From an uncultured Dorea sp. (GTDB taxonomy: Bacteria > Bacillota > Clostridia > Lachnospirales > Lachnospiraceae): a stretch of DNA of 64,000 nucleotides. Below, piece after piece: positions 35,543 to 43,706 of this stretch. The stretch spans positions 1-64,000 of the forward strand of contig CAJUFA010000016.1 of the NCBI GenBank assembly GCA_910585725.1. Reading direction: 5' to 3'. The number at the start of each line of letters is the position of its first letter. Within the stretch, counting starts at the first letter, position 1. The notes beneath the pieces were generated by a model, which saw only the letters and a program-made list of their open reading frames with translations, made no database searches and had not been told where the DNA came from. Made by a program: the position numbers and the translations under genes.

Positions 35543-37210
35543 CTAAAAAAACATGCGGAAGCAAAGATATATTATTATCAGCGCAGCTACGCACGCGATC
35601 TCTGTCAATACGACCTTTTTCTCTTTCGCTTCTCCTTTATCTTTATCAAGACTCATCGGCTCCATCAACATCCCCCATGGGCTGTGTTTCTGCATCTTCA
35701 GGGTGATACCTTTCTTCTCGCTCTCGCCGATAGACTTAAGAAAATCCTTCCAGTTTCCTTCCAATATCCGCATACCCCGAAGCAGCTCCGCCTGGGCGGA
35801 CTGACCCTTTAACAGCTTCTGAAAGAATCCCGCTTCCTCAGAATACGCCGCCTGCTGCCGGTACGCCGCGTCTCCCTTCTTCTCCATAAAGAGCCGGTAT
35901 GCATACTCTGTCCCTTCCTCGATTGCTTTCTGGGGACTGTGGGTCTTCTCATATACATTCGTCGTATATCCGTATACTCTATAAGCCCCCTTCCGGGTCA
36001 GATAATAATCGATCATTTGGTTGAGGGCGTTCTTTAAAGATGAGTTTACCGCATTATTCCTCCCGGAATTCGCGGCATATATCTGTCCTTTTATAGAAGT
36101 CACCGCCGCAAGCAGTCCCAACACTTCTTCATTCCTCGCATTGATCGCCGGATTGGTGAACAGATTACCGCTTCCGTTCATGTGGGCGGCAAAACGGTTC
36201 GCTCCGGCCAGTTCTTTCCCGCCGGGCATCGTCTTACTTCCCAGAAGACCGCCGTCCCCATTCCCGCCTGCGATAACGCTTCCCCTGGCATTGCTTACAT
36301 TCCTTGCCCTCTGGCTCATCTGCAGCTCGCCCGACTGCCGGCGTATATCCAGCGACTGACTCATCCGGACGTTCCTGTCCTTCGTCAATTCATAAAATCT
36401 TCCCTCCTCAGATGCTGCGGACAGACCACCGGCAGAAGCAGGAGAGGCGGAAGCGGTATACATACCATTCTTGCCCCTGCCGCTTACTGCTCCCTGCCCC
36501 TGTGATTCCGGCATAAAATATCGGGTATTATTTCCCGTAGAATTCACATTTCCCCGTGCAAAGAATCTGCCCGCAGCCCTGGCGGAGATCGACTCACCAG
36601 TCGTTTGTTTATATACACTTGATTTAATCAGATTAAGCGTCTCCTTCTGACCCGTCTGTTCCAGCATATCCATCAAGTCTTTCAGATCCACATCCATCAA
36701 AAGAGTCAGCTTTAAGACCAGGATCTCGTTCAGCCTGTCTATCTGAATCGCCTGCTCCTCTCCTGCCGTATGTGTCAGGATCGCTTCCAAAAGGGCGAGA
36801 TAAAGCCCGGACAATTCGTCCAGATGCTCTGATAACCCCCTGTCTCCTGCCGGTATCCAGTTCTGAAATGCCTCCCACTGCTCCTTCATCATCTCCAGGG
36901 TCCACTTTATATCCTCATCCTTCAGAAGCTTTTTCTCTATTCCGAACCATTTACTTTGTCCAGAAAGCTCCGACGCGTCCCGCTTTTCTTCCGTCCGATC
37001 CCCTTCGTCCTTATTTTCTTCTTTTCTTGAAGCGCTCTCTTTCAGAATCTCTTCCTTCAACTCTGCCGCATGTCTGGCCGCCTCCTCAATCAATACCTGC
37101 CCCGCGGCAAGCTTCGCGCTTTTTCCGGCAAGCCTTGTATCCGTAACGGCCACTGCCGCAGCTGCTGCCGCGGAAGCCTGAGAATTTCCCGCTTCTTTCA
37201 CTCCTGGCAT
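35543..37210 (-). CDS. large hydrophilic protein with C-terminal membrane anchor, unknown function
   Basis: 555 residues with a strong GGAGGTACGG site. The N-terminus is Ala-rich; the middle is Ser/Gly/Asn-rich and low in complexity (about 210-340). The last 20 residues are a hydrophobic helix (LTEIACVAALIIIYLCFRMFF), so it may be a tail-anchored membrane protein facing the cytoplasm. No known domain is recognised. It follows a second unknown gene (37389-38036), which ends in a terminator, so each may have its own transcript. Confidence 0.65.
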   Translation of the reverse strand: MPGVKEAGNSQASAAAAAAVAVTDTRLAGKSAKLAAGQVLIEEAARHAAELKEEILKESASRKEENKDEGDRTEEKRDASELSGQSKWFGIEKKLLKDEDIKWTLEMMKEQWEAFQNWIPAGDRGLSEHLDELSGLYLALLEAILTHTAGEEQAIQIDRLNEILVLKLTLLMDVDLKDLMDMLEQTGQKETLNLIKSSVYKQTTGESISARAAGRFFARGNVNSTGNNTRYFMPESQGQGAVSGRGKNGMYTASASPASAGGLSAASEEGRFYELTKDRNVRMSQSLDIRRQSGELQMSQRARNVSNARGSVIAGGNGDGGLLGSKTMPGGKELAGANRFAAHMNGSGNLFTNPAINARNEEVLGLLAAVTSIKGQIYAANSGRNNAVNSSLKNALNQMIDYYLTRKGAYRVYGYTTNVYEKTHSPQKAIEEGTEYAYRLFMEKKGDAAYRQQAAYSEEAGFFQKLLKGQSAQAELLRGMRILEGNWKDFLKSIGESEKKGITLKMQKHSPWGMLMEPMSLDKDKGEAKEKKVVLTEIACVAALIIIYLCFRMFF

Positions 37211-37330
37211 AACCGTACCTCCTTAGCGCATATTTTGCAAAGTTTGGAAATTCCGGAAATCCTTCAAATAACTCCAAGAATAACACATCGTTCATCGCAG
37301 ATAACTCTTCGGTTATTAACCGCCATATTC

Positions 37331-37365
37331 AAAAAGGGAACGTGAGTATCTTCTCCCGTTCCCTT
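37331..37365 (-). terminator. rho-independent terminator
   Basis: Minus-strand AAGGGAACG pairs with CGTTCCCTT across a 14-base loop and is followed by TTTTT. It lies 24 bases after the stop of the gene at 37389. Confidence 0.7.
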
Positions 37366-37388
37366 CCGCATACTTCCAAATCTCTTCT

Positions 37389-38036
37389 CTATTCTGCTTT
37401 TCCAGCCTTCTCATAATAGCTATCGAACAGATCTCCGATCGCGCTGTGCGTCTCATCCGTAATAGACGGAAGTTTGCCGCCCCATGACTTCGTCGCCTGC
37501 TCAAAGCCCTTCTCTATCGCGTCCTGCATCTTTTTCATCTTCTCCGGATCATCTCCTGCCAATGCATAAGCAAAATCAAAGATTCTCTGTGATGTCTGCT
37601 TCACTCCCCAGTATCCGTCCTCAGAGATAGCCTCCTGTGCGTCGGCTTTCGTCTGTGCGTCTACCGTGTAATTACCACTGGCAATCATTCTCCACATCGC
37701 GTCTCCGCCCTGTGCGGCAGCGCCCGTAATTCCCTGTTTCTGGAACATCTGGGTCATCATATTGGTAAAACGTGACATCTGGTTATCCAGATCTGCTTTC
37801 AGGCTCTTTACCAGCGCCGCTCTTTCGGAGTCACTCATCTTATTTGTAACTCTCGTATCCTTGCTGAATTCTACGCGGTCTGTATTCGTCTTTGACGTAT
37901 TGTTATCTACGCCTTTTACCGCATCCTTACCCTTTTCCTCGGCTACCTTATCCATTGCCGCCGCGCGATTTGCGCTTACAGAAGCATAACCTGTAGCTGT
38001 CTGGACATTCTGATAATAAAGGTCATCGATTTTCAT
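37389..38036 (-). CDS. conserved-looking protein of unknown function
   Basis: 215 residues from the ATG at 38036, which follows AAGGGGGC. The N-terminal 70 residues are polar and probably flexible. The C-terminal 90 residues are more structured: DGYWGVKQTSQRIFDFAYALAGDDPEKM, then GFEQATKSWGGKLPSI. From memory this ending resembles DUF5610-like domains seen near flagellar or cell-surface genes, but I am not sure. It is monocistronic by its terminator and neighbours another unknown gene. Confidence 0.6.
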   Translation of the reverse strand: MKIDDLYYQNVQTATGYASVSANRAAAMDKVAEEKGKDAVKGVDNNTSKTNTDRVEFSKDTRVTNKMSDSERAALVKSLKADLDNQMSRFTNMMTQMFQKQGITGAAAQGGDAMWRMIASGNYTVDAQTKADAQEAISEDGYWGVKQTSQRIFDFAYALAGDDPEKMKKMQDAIEKGFEQATKSWGGKLPSITDETHSAIGDLFDSYYEKAGKAE

Positions 38037-38167
38037 CTGTATTGCCCCCTTTTCTTTCATTTCATTTTTTTGAAAAAATATTTTCTATGTTCATATCAGT
38101 ATTATCGGCGAAAAAAAAGAAAAGTTAAGGGAATATCTGTTAAATAATCCCTTTTGCTGACAGTACC

Positions 38168-39115
38168 CTAATGTATCGACCGTTCTCTCTTCACACAACG
38201 TTCACACCAACTATACAGATCTTCGTATACCTGCTCCCGGTTCGTCTCATTCAGGATCTCATGCCTGCTGCCCGCATATAATTTAATAGCCGTCTTCTCT
38301 ATACCTGAATCTTTATACTTCTTATATACTTTTTTCACGTTCTTGCCGAACGCTCCCACCGGATCATCCATTCCGGCGGTAAATAATATAGGCAGATCCT
38401 TCGGAATACGCTCTATACTTTCTTTCCTTGCAAGAACTTTCATTCCCTCGAACATCTGATAATATCCGCCCAGAGTAAATCTGAACATACACAAAGGATC
38501 CTCCACATATTTCCTGCAAAGCTTCCGATCCGACGTAACCCAATCCCTGGCAGTCTCGCCGGGTTCGAATCTCTTATTAAACCCGCCGAAACTCAGATTA
38601 TCTACGAACTTACTGCGATACCTCCATCCCTTAAAAAACGCCGTGATCCTGCATAACTGCTGACCTGCCACAAGTACCGCCATCGGCTGATACCCGGTTC
38701 CCATAATTACCGCGCCCGCAAGCCCTTCTCCGTACATCGTCAGATACTGCCGTAGAAGGAAAGAACCCATACTATGCCCCAGCATCAGATACGGCAGATT
38801 CGGATGTTCCTTCTCCGTCATTACCCTCAACTGCTGTACATCGCCTATCACAAACCGATTCCCGTCCTGTTCCGGAAAATATCCATAATCCGCTTCCGTA
38901 TTGATCGATTTTCCATGACCTAAGTGATCATGCCCGATCACACAATAGCCTTGTTCACACATATAAGAAGCAAATTCGTCATAGCGTTCAATATATTCCA
39001 CCATACCATGGCAAATCTGCAGTATTCCTCTGATTTCGCCTTTCGGTATCCATTTTATCGCATGAATCTGAGTTTTTCCATCTCTGGATAGATAATAAAA
39101 ATCTTTTTTCATCAT
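38168..39115 (-). CDS. alpha/beta hydrolase, monoacylglycerol-lipase-like
   Basis: 315 residues, cytoplasmic. The nucleophile elbow GHSMGS (serine about 115), an oxyanion region ICHGMVEYIERY, GHDHLGHGKS, an Asp in FTAGMDDPVG and a late His in GSRHEILNE form the serine-hydrolase triad of the S33/monoglyceride lipase group. Such enzymes cleave monoacylglycerols or similar esters. The gene follows citrate synthase by 20 bases on the same strand, so the two may be co-transcribed. Confidence 0.85.
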   Translation of the reverse strand: MMKKDFYYLSRDGKTQIHAIKWIPKGEIRGILQICHGMVEYIERYDEFASYMCEQGYCVIGHDHLGHGKSINTEADYGYFPEQDGNRFVIGDVQQLRVMTEKEHPNLPYLMLGHSMGSFLLRQYLTMYGEGLAGAVIMGTGYQPMAVLVAGQQLCRITAFFKGWRYRSKFVDNLSFGGFNKRFEPGETARDWVTSDRKLCRKYVEDPLCMFRFTLGGYYQMFEGMKVLARKESIERIPKDLPILFTAGMDDPVGAFGKNVKKVYKKYKDSGIEKTAIKLYAGSRHEILNETNREQVYEDLYSWCERCVKRERSIH

Positions 39116-39134
39116 ATCTTATACCTGTCTGTAC

Positions 39135-40505
39135 CTATCTGTCTTCCATCTTTACATATTCCCTATGATCCGCCAGCGGCCTGTACGCCGGACGAATGAT
39201 CTTGTCAACGTTCCTTAACTCCTCCAGACGGTGGGCGCTCCACCCTACGATACGCGCCGCGGCGAAAATCGGCGTATACAATTCCGACGGCAGATCCAGC
39301 ATACTATATACAAGCCCGCTGTAGAAATCCACATTCGCATTAACGCCCTTATAGATCTTTCTTCTCTCTGCGATCACCTTCGGCGCCATATGTTCCACCA
39401 TCTCATAAAGGGCGTATTCATCCTCACAGTTCTTTTCCTGGGCAAGCTGCTTCACAAACCCCTTGAAGATATCTGCTCTCGGATCCGATACGGAATAGAT
39501 CGCGTGGCCCATTCCATAGATTAATCCTTTATTATCAAACGCCTTCTTCTCCAGAAGATTGCAAAGATACCGGCGTACCTCATCCTCGTCCTTCCAATCC
39601 TTCACAACCTTCTTCATATCTTCAAACATCTGAGTCACCTTGATATTGGCTCCGCCATGCTTCGGTCCCTTCAGAGACGCAAGCGCCGCCGCGATTGTAG
39701 AATAAGTATCTGTTCCGGAAGAAGTAACCACATGCGTGGTAAATGTCGAATTATTTCCACCGCCATGATCCATATGAAGCACAAGCGCCATATCAAGAAT
39801 CTTTGCCTCAAGCGCCGTATACTTCCGATCCTCACGAAGCATCATCAGGATATTCTCGGCCGTAGACAATTCCGGTGACGGCGCGTAGATGAACATGTCT
39901 TTCCCCTGACGGTAGTTGTATGCATGATAACCATATACCATCAACATCGGGAATTCACTGATCAGATTCAGGCATTGACGCAGCACGTTCGGCAGCGACG
40001 TATCGTCCGCCTTATCATCATAAGAATACAGATTCAGAATAGATCTGGACAGACTGATCATCATGTCTTTGCTTGGCGCCTTCATGATTACATCTCTCAC
40101 AAAAGTCGGCGGCAGCGTACGGCGTTCCACCAGCATTTCGTGAAATACAGCCAGCTCCTTTTCATTTGGAAGTTCTCCGAACAGCAGCAGATATGTAATC
40201 TCCTCAAAACCAAAATGATTGTCTGATAAAAATCCTTTTACCAGATCCTTGATATTGTACCCGCGATAATAAAGATTTCCTTCACACGGAACTTCTTCCC
40301 CGTTCACCATCTTCTTCGCGCATACGTCGGAGATATTCGTCAGGCCCGCAAGGACGCCCTTTCCGTTCAGATCGCGCAAACCTCTCTTTACCTCATATTT
40401 TGTATAAAGTTCCTTGTTAATCTCATTTTTCTGTGAACACAGCTCAGCAAAATGTTCTATCTCCGGTGTGATCTCAAATAATGAGAATTCGTTTCTCCTC
40501 TCCAT
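39135..40505 (-). CDS. gltA: citrate synthase
   Basis: 457 residues. The ATG at 40505 is used because the promoter -10 (40531-40526) is too close for the ATG at 40523, and GGAGAGGAG fits the later start. Catalytic regions are MDHGGGNNSTF (His), GMGHAIYSVSDPRA (His) and a late Asp in ANVDFYSGL. It condenses acetyl-CoA and oxaloacetate, the first step toward 2-oxoglutarate and glutamate in an anaerobe with an incomplete cycle. Confidence 0.93.
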   Translation of the reverse strand: MERRNEFSLFEITPEIEHFAELCSQKNEINKELYTKYEVKRGLRDLNGKGVLAGLTNISDVCAKKMVNGEEVPCEGNLYYRGYNIKDLVKGFLSDNHFGFEEITYLLLFGELPNEKELAVFHEMLVERRTLPPTFVRDVIMKAPSKDMMISLSRSILNLYSYDDKADDTSLPNVLRQCLNLISEFPMLMVYGYHAYNYRQGKDMFIYAPSPELSTAENILMMLREDRKYTALEAKILDMALVLHMDHGGGNNSTFTTHVVTSSGTDTYSTIAAALASLKGPKHGGANIKVTQMFEDMKKVVKDWKDEDEVRRYLCNLLEKKAFDNKGLIYGMGHAIYSVSDPRADIFKGFVKQLAQEKNCEDEYALYEMVEHMAPKVIAERRKIYKGVNANVDFYSGLVYSMLDLPSELYTPIFAAARIVGWSAHRLEELRNVDKIIRPAYRPLADHREYVKMEDR

Positions 40506-40525
40506 CAAATCTCTCCTCTCCATAT

Positions 40526-40554
40526 CTTATAAAACAACAGTTACTTTATGTAAA
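40526..40554 (-). promoter_or_regulatory. citrate synthase promoter
   Basis: Minus-strand TTTACA (40554-40549) and TATAAG (40531-40526) have a 17-base spacer. The transcript would begin near 40519, giving a leader of about 14 bases that contains the ribosome site. Confidence 0.55.
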
Positions 40555-40661
40555 CGGCGCCTGAGAAGATCCCCTGTCATCTTCAGGCAGATGCCAGATT
40601 ATTCTTGTATACCGACACATTCATTTTTGATAAACTTCGCTGAATATAAAGGGAAAGAACA

Positions 40662-41543
40662 TTAATGTTCCAACCGGCTATCCGCCAGATAATCACTCAA
40701 TTCAGCAAACTCTTCCAGAGTCAGAGATTCCCCCCTGACGCTTGCTCCTCTGCTCAGTCTCTCTACCGCCCGGATAATCGTCTCTTTTGAAAATGCCAGC
40801 TTGTCCGAATTATTCAGTCCGTTTACAAGCGTCTTGCGCCTCTGATTAAAAGAGGCTCTGATGATATCAAACAATAAATCTTCGTCCTTAACTTCTACCG
40901 GCGGTTTCTTATGGCAATCCAACCTAATCACCGCAGATCCTACCTTCGGTCTCGGCATAAAACAATTCGGCGGAACATTCGCCACGATGTAAGGACTGGC
41001 ATAATACTGAACGGCTAACGACAGCGCTCCGTAATCCTTGCTTCCAGGCCCTGTCTGCATCCGATCCGCGACTTCCTTCTGCACCATAACCGTGATACTT
41101 TCTACTGGCACATGACTCTCGAACAATCCCATAATGATCGGCGTCGTAATATAATATGGGAGATTTGCCGCTACTTTCACTGGTTTTCCGCCATTTTCCT
41201 CCATTACAAGCTTATTGATATCTATTTTCAGAATATCCTCATTGATAATCTTCACATTTTTATATCCGTCAAGTGTGTCAGTAAGTATGGGAATCAGGTT
41301 TTTATCGATCTCTACCGCTATGACTTTTCCCGCTGTCTCCGCCAGATACTGCGTCATCGTGCCAATCCCCGGGCCGATCTCCAACACCATATCTTCTTTA
41401 CTGATCTTGGCCGCATTTATAATCTTGTCTAATACATGAGGGTCAATTAGAAAGTTTTGTCCGAATTTTTTCTGAAATGAAAAATTATATCTTTGCAAAA
41501 TCTCTATTGTATTCTGTGGAATCCCTAAGACTGATCTGTTCAT
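40662..41543 (-). CDS. rsmA: 16S rRNA dimethyladenosine transferase
   Basis: 293 residues from the ATG at 41543 with AGGAG upstream. KKFGQNFLID at the start, the SAM-binding EIGPGIGTMTQYL and the catalytic NLPYYITTP identify RsmA (KsgA), which dimethylates two adenines near the 3' end of 16S rRNA during small-subunit assembly. The length is normal. Confidence 0.96.
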   Translation of the reverse strand: MNRSVLGIPQNTIEILQRYNFSFQKKFGQNFLIDPHVLDKIINAAKISKEDMVLEIGPGIGTMTQYLAETAGKVIAVEIDKNLIPILTDTLDGYKNVKIINEDILKIDINKLVMEENGGKPVKVAANLPYYITTPIIMGLFESHVPVESITVMVQKEVADRMQTGPGSKDYGALSLAVQYYASPYIVANVPPNCFMPRPKVGSAVIRLDCHKKPPVEVKDEDLLFDIIRASFNQRRKTLVNGLNNSDKLAFSKETIIRAVERLSRGASVRGESLTLEEFAELSDYLADSRLEH

Positions 41544-41722
41544 GTATGCACTCCTGAAATTAAAGTGATGTGAAATATTATACAATATTTTTCTAATTTT
41601 TGATATAGCAAAAGGATTAAATAATAATTAAGAAACTATGAATTAATACTCCATAAAATTTGAGAATAATATGAATCTCCTGATTCTTCAGCATATTTCA
41701 TTCTGCTTATGTACATACTTAA

Positions 41723-41758
41723 TGTACTGACATATTCGTCTCTGAATGTGTCAGTACA
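41723..41758. repeat. strong hairpin upstream of a small gene
   Basis: TGTACTGACA pairs perfectly with TGTCAGTACA, with an inner ATTC/GAAT stem. It has no T-run and ends 9 bases before the ribosome site of the 59-residue gene, so it may be an operator or an mRNA structure controlling translation. Confidence 0.5.
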
Positions 41759-41779
41759 CTAGTCTCGAGGTGATAGAAC

Positions 41780-41959
41780 ATGACTTTTCAAGATGAATTT
41801 CCAATTGGATTTACTATGTCGCTGGCACAGCACACCGACATCCTTACACAATTCGCGTCGCTTTCGCCGGATGAGCAGCAACGCATCGTAGATGGGTCAC
41901 GCCAAATGAAAAGCCGCGAAGAGATGCAGAATTACGTGGAAAATATGTTTCAGGGATAA
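41780..41959 (+). CDS. small conserved-type protein of unknown function
   Basis: Fifty-nine residues, with GAGGTG 8 bases before the ATG. The sequence IGFTMSLAQHTDILTQFASLSPDEQQRIVDGSRQ followed by SREEMQNYV reads as two or three helices; short proteins of this style are common in Lachnospiraceae, though I know no function. It has its own terminator overlapping the stop codon and a strong hairpin just upstream, so it is a stand-alone regulated gene. Confidence 0.7.
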   Translation: MTFQDEFPIGFTMSLAQHTDILTQFASLSPDEQQRIVDGSRQMKSREEMQNYVENMFQG

Positions 41960-41979
41960 GGCTATGCCTTATCCTTTTT
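41954..41979 (+). terminator. rho-independent terminator of the small gene
   Basis: GGATAAGGC pairs with GCCTTATCC around a three-base loop, followed by TTTTT. The stem includes the stop codon. Confidence 0.8.
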
Positions 41980-41988
41980 GATAACTTC

Positions 41989-42038
41989 GAGGTTCACATG
42001 AATTTCTTAATTCAATTTTTGAGGTTCACATGAATTTC
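41989..42038. repeat. two perfect 18-bp direct repeats
   Basis: GAGGTTCACATGAATTTC occurs at 41989-42006 and again at 42021-42038, 32 bases apart (three helical turns), ending 12 bases before the -35 of the zinc-ribbon gene promoter. The position suits binding by an activator. Confidence 0.6.
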
Positions 42039-42050
42039 ACAGATTCAATA

Positions 42051-42079
42051 CTTGTGAATGGCCAAAACATTTAGTATAA
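42051..42079 (+). promoter_or_regulatory. promoter of the zinc-ribbon gene
   Basis: TTGTGA (42051-42056) and TATAAT (42074-42079) with a 17-base spacer. Confidence 0.65.
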
Positions 42080-42200
42080 TGAATTTCAACAGGTTCTGTT
42101 CAGGCAATTATAAAAGAACCTGCCGCTTATTTAGGATACTAATACATACCGATATTGACGGATATATTCGAGCGATAATTAATACAAAGGAGGAATATCA

Positions 42201-43298
42201 ATGGAATTATTTGACAAAATGAAAGAATCAATCACAATTGCCGGGCAAGGTGTTTCACAAAAAGCAAAATCAGCAACTGAAAGTGTCCGCCTCAGTAATA
42301 TGATTAAGTCGAACGACAGAATGATCGACAAACTTACCTATCAAGTAGGAGTTCAATGCGTGAATAATCATATCAATGAACTTAATACAGAATATAATGC
42401 TCTCTTTTCTGAAATCCTTCGATTAAGAGCCGAAAACCAGCAACTTCAAGTTGAACTGCAGCAGGCGACCGCTGTAAATTCATGTCCTCACTGCGGTTTT
42501 AATAACAATGCAAACGCTAAATTTTGTGTCAGCTGCGGCGCACCTTTATTCACAATCCCAGCGCCTGCTCCTGCTGAAGGCGGACACTGCTGTCCAAAAT
42601 GCCAAACAAAAAATGCCGATGATGCCAGGTTTTGTGTAGAATGCGGAACTCTGCTTTCACAAGCCGCACCGACTCCTGTTCCTTCACCGAATTCCTTCCA
42701 GAATCTTCAGGGAGCGTCTACTTCTGTTACGCCGTCCTATACAAACACTCCGGTTGTCAAAGAACGCTGCTGCCCAAGATGTGGATTTGCGAATACCGAT
42801 GATTCAATGTTCTGTGTAGAATGCGGAACCCAGCTTCCGCCTACTGAATCAGTAATGAATTCAAGCCCTGTTACTGAACCAGTAATGAATTCAAATCCTG
42901 ATTTTGAGACGATTGTGTCCCCAGAGCCGGTTCTTCCACCGACAGAAAATTCATCGCCGGATGCTGACTCCGTACCTGTATCAAATTCTTTCTCCGAGAC
43001 GATCTCTGCATCGGCGTCAGAACAGTTACCGGAACCTGACTCCGCGCCTGATTCAGAGCCATCCTCTGAATCAGGTTCCGCATTAGTGTCGGATTCGTCC
43101 TCGGAAACCGTTCATGAACCAATACCAGAATCTTTTTCAGAGACGGATCAGACGTCTGCTTCCGAAACAACCGTCGCACGAGTATCTTTGGAAAAACCCG
43201 AGACGGCTCCGTCCGGCAATATCTGTAAGAATTGCGGCACAGTACTGGATGATGATTCTCTGTTCTGTACGGAATGTGGTACAAAACGAGAGCTTTAA
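42201..43298 (+). CDS. protein with four zinc ribbons and a Ser/Glu/Pro-rich linker
   Basis: 365 residues with AAGGAGG before the ATG. The first 90 residues are helical and end in a likely coiled coil (LRLRAENQQLQVELQQ). Three C-x2-C...C-x2-C ribbons follow (near 95-115, 130-150 and 190-210), then about 125 residues of acidic, Ser/Glu/Pro-rich repeats, and a fourth ribbon at the C-terminus (CKNCGTVLDDDSLFCTECG). Zinc-ribbon arrays usually bind proteins or nucleic acids. The function is unknown. No signal peptide is seen. Confidence 0.75.
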   Translation: MELFDKMKESITIAGQGVSQKAKSATESVRLSNMIKSNDRMIDKLTYQVGVQCVNNHINELNTEYNALFSEILRLRAENQQLQVELQQATAVNSCPHCGFNNNANAKFCVSCGAPLFTIPAPAPAEGGHCCPKCQTKNADDARFCVECGTLLSQAAPTPVPSPNSFQNLQGASTSVTPSYTNTPVVKERCCPRCGFANTDDSMFCVECGTQLPPTESVMNSSPVTEPVMNSNPDFETIVSPEPVLPPTENSSPDADSVPVSNSFSETISASASEQLPEPDSAPDSEPSSESGSALVSDSSSETVHEPIPESFSETDQTSASETTVARVSLEKPETAPSGNICKNCGTVLDDDSLFCTECGTKREL

Positions 43299-43355
43299 AT
43301 TTCTCTTTAAATTTCAGAAATGGTAAAGAAAAATGATAAAGAAGATTGCTGACCA

Positions 43356-43384
43356 TTGACAATTCTCTGAAGTTAAAGTATAAT
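43356..43384 (+). promoter_or_regulatory. consensus promoter of tRNA-Arg
   Basis: Perfect TTGACA (43356-43361) and TATAAT (43379-43384) with a 17-base spacer, 37 bases before the tRNA. Confidence 0.85.
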
Positions 43385-43421
43385 AAACGTCGTTGAAAAT
43401 ATATTTCAATATTGTTTAAGT

Positions 43422-43494
43422 GTCTCTGTAGCTCAGGGGATAGAGCATTCGCCTCCTAAGCGAAGGGTCGGACGTTCAAATCGTCTCAGGGACG
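43422..43494 (+). tRNA. tRNA-Arg (anticodon CCT)
   Basis: The cloverleaf is complete: acceptor GTCTCTG with CAGGGAC, D-stem GCTC/GAGC, anticodon stem TTCGC/GCGAA with loop CTCCTAA (anticodon CCT, reading AGG), and T-arm with TTCAAAT. No CCA is encoded. The gene has a consensus promoter and a terminator. It is the likely integration target of the element whose integrase starts about 200 bases further on. Confidence 0.95.
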
Positions 43495-43500
43495 CTAAGG

Positions 43501-43538
43501 GTGCTGGAAATCAAGGATTTCCGGCACTTTCTCTTTTT
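43501..43538 (+). terminator. tRNA transcript terminator
   Basis: GTGC-GGAAATC pairs with GATTTCC-GCAC around a three-base loop, followed by TTTCTCTTTTT, 6 bases after the tRNA. Confidence 0.75.
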
Positions 43539-43600
43539 GAAAAATCACATATGCATGATTCAAATTGTAAAAATTCTAAATGCATATTTAGTGAATATCC

Positions 43601-43690
43601 TGCTAATTGGTGGACGAACTATTATTTTAAGGATTCGAACAGTTGCTAATAGCCTGCTAATAAGAAATATTAGCCAAAAATCTGCTAATA
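43601..43690. repeat. TGCTAATA repeats, candidate integrase arm sites
   Basis: TGCTAATT at 43601 and TGCTAATA at 43644, 43655 and 43683 are direct repeats between the tRNA and the integrase gene. Short repeats in this place are typical of arm-type binding sites of tyrosine integrases. Confidence 0.55.
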
Positions 43691-43706
43691 AGGTAATCTT
43701 GATAAT

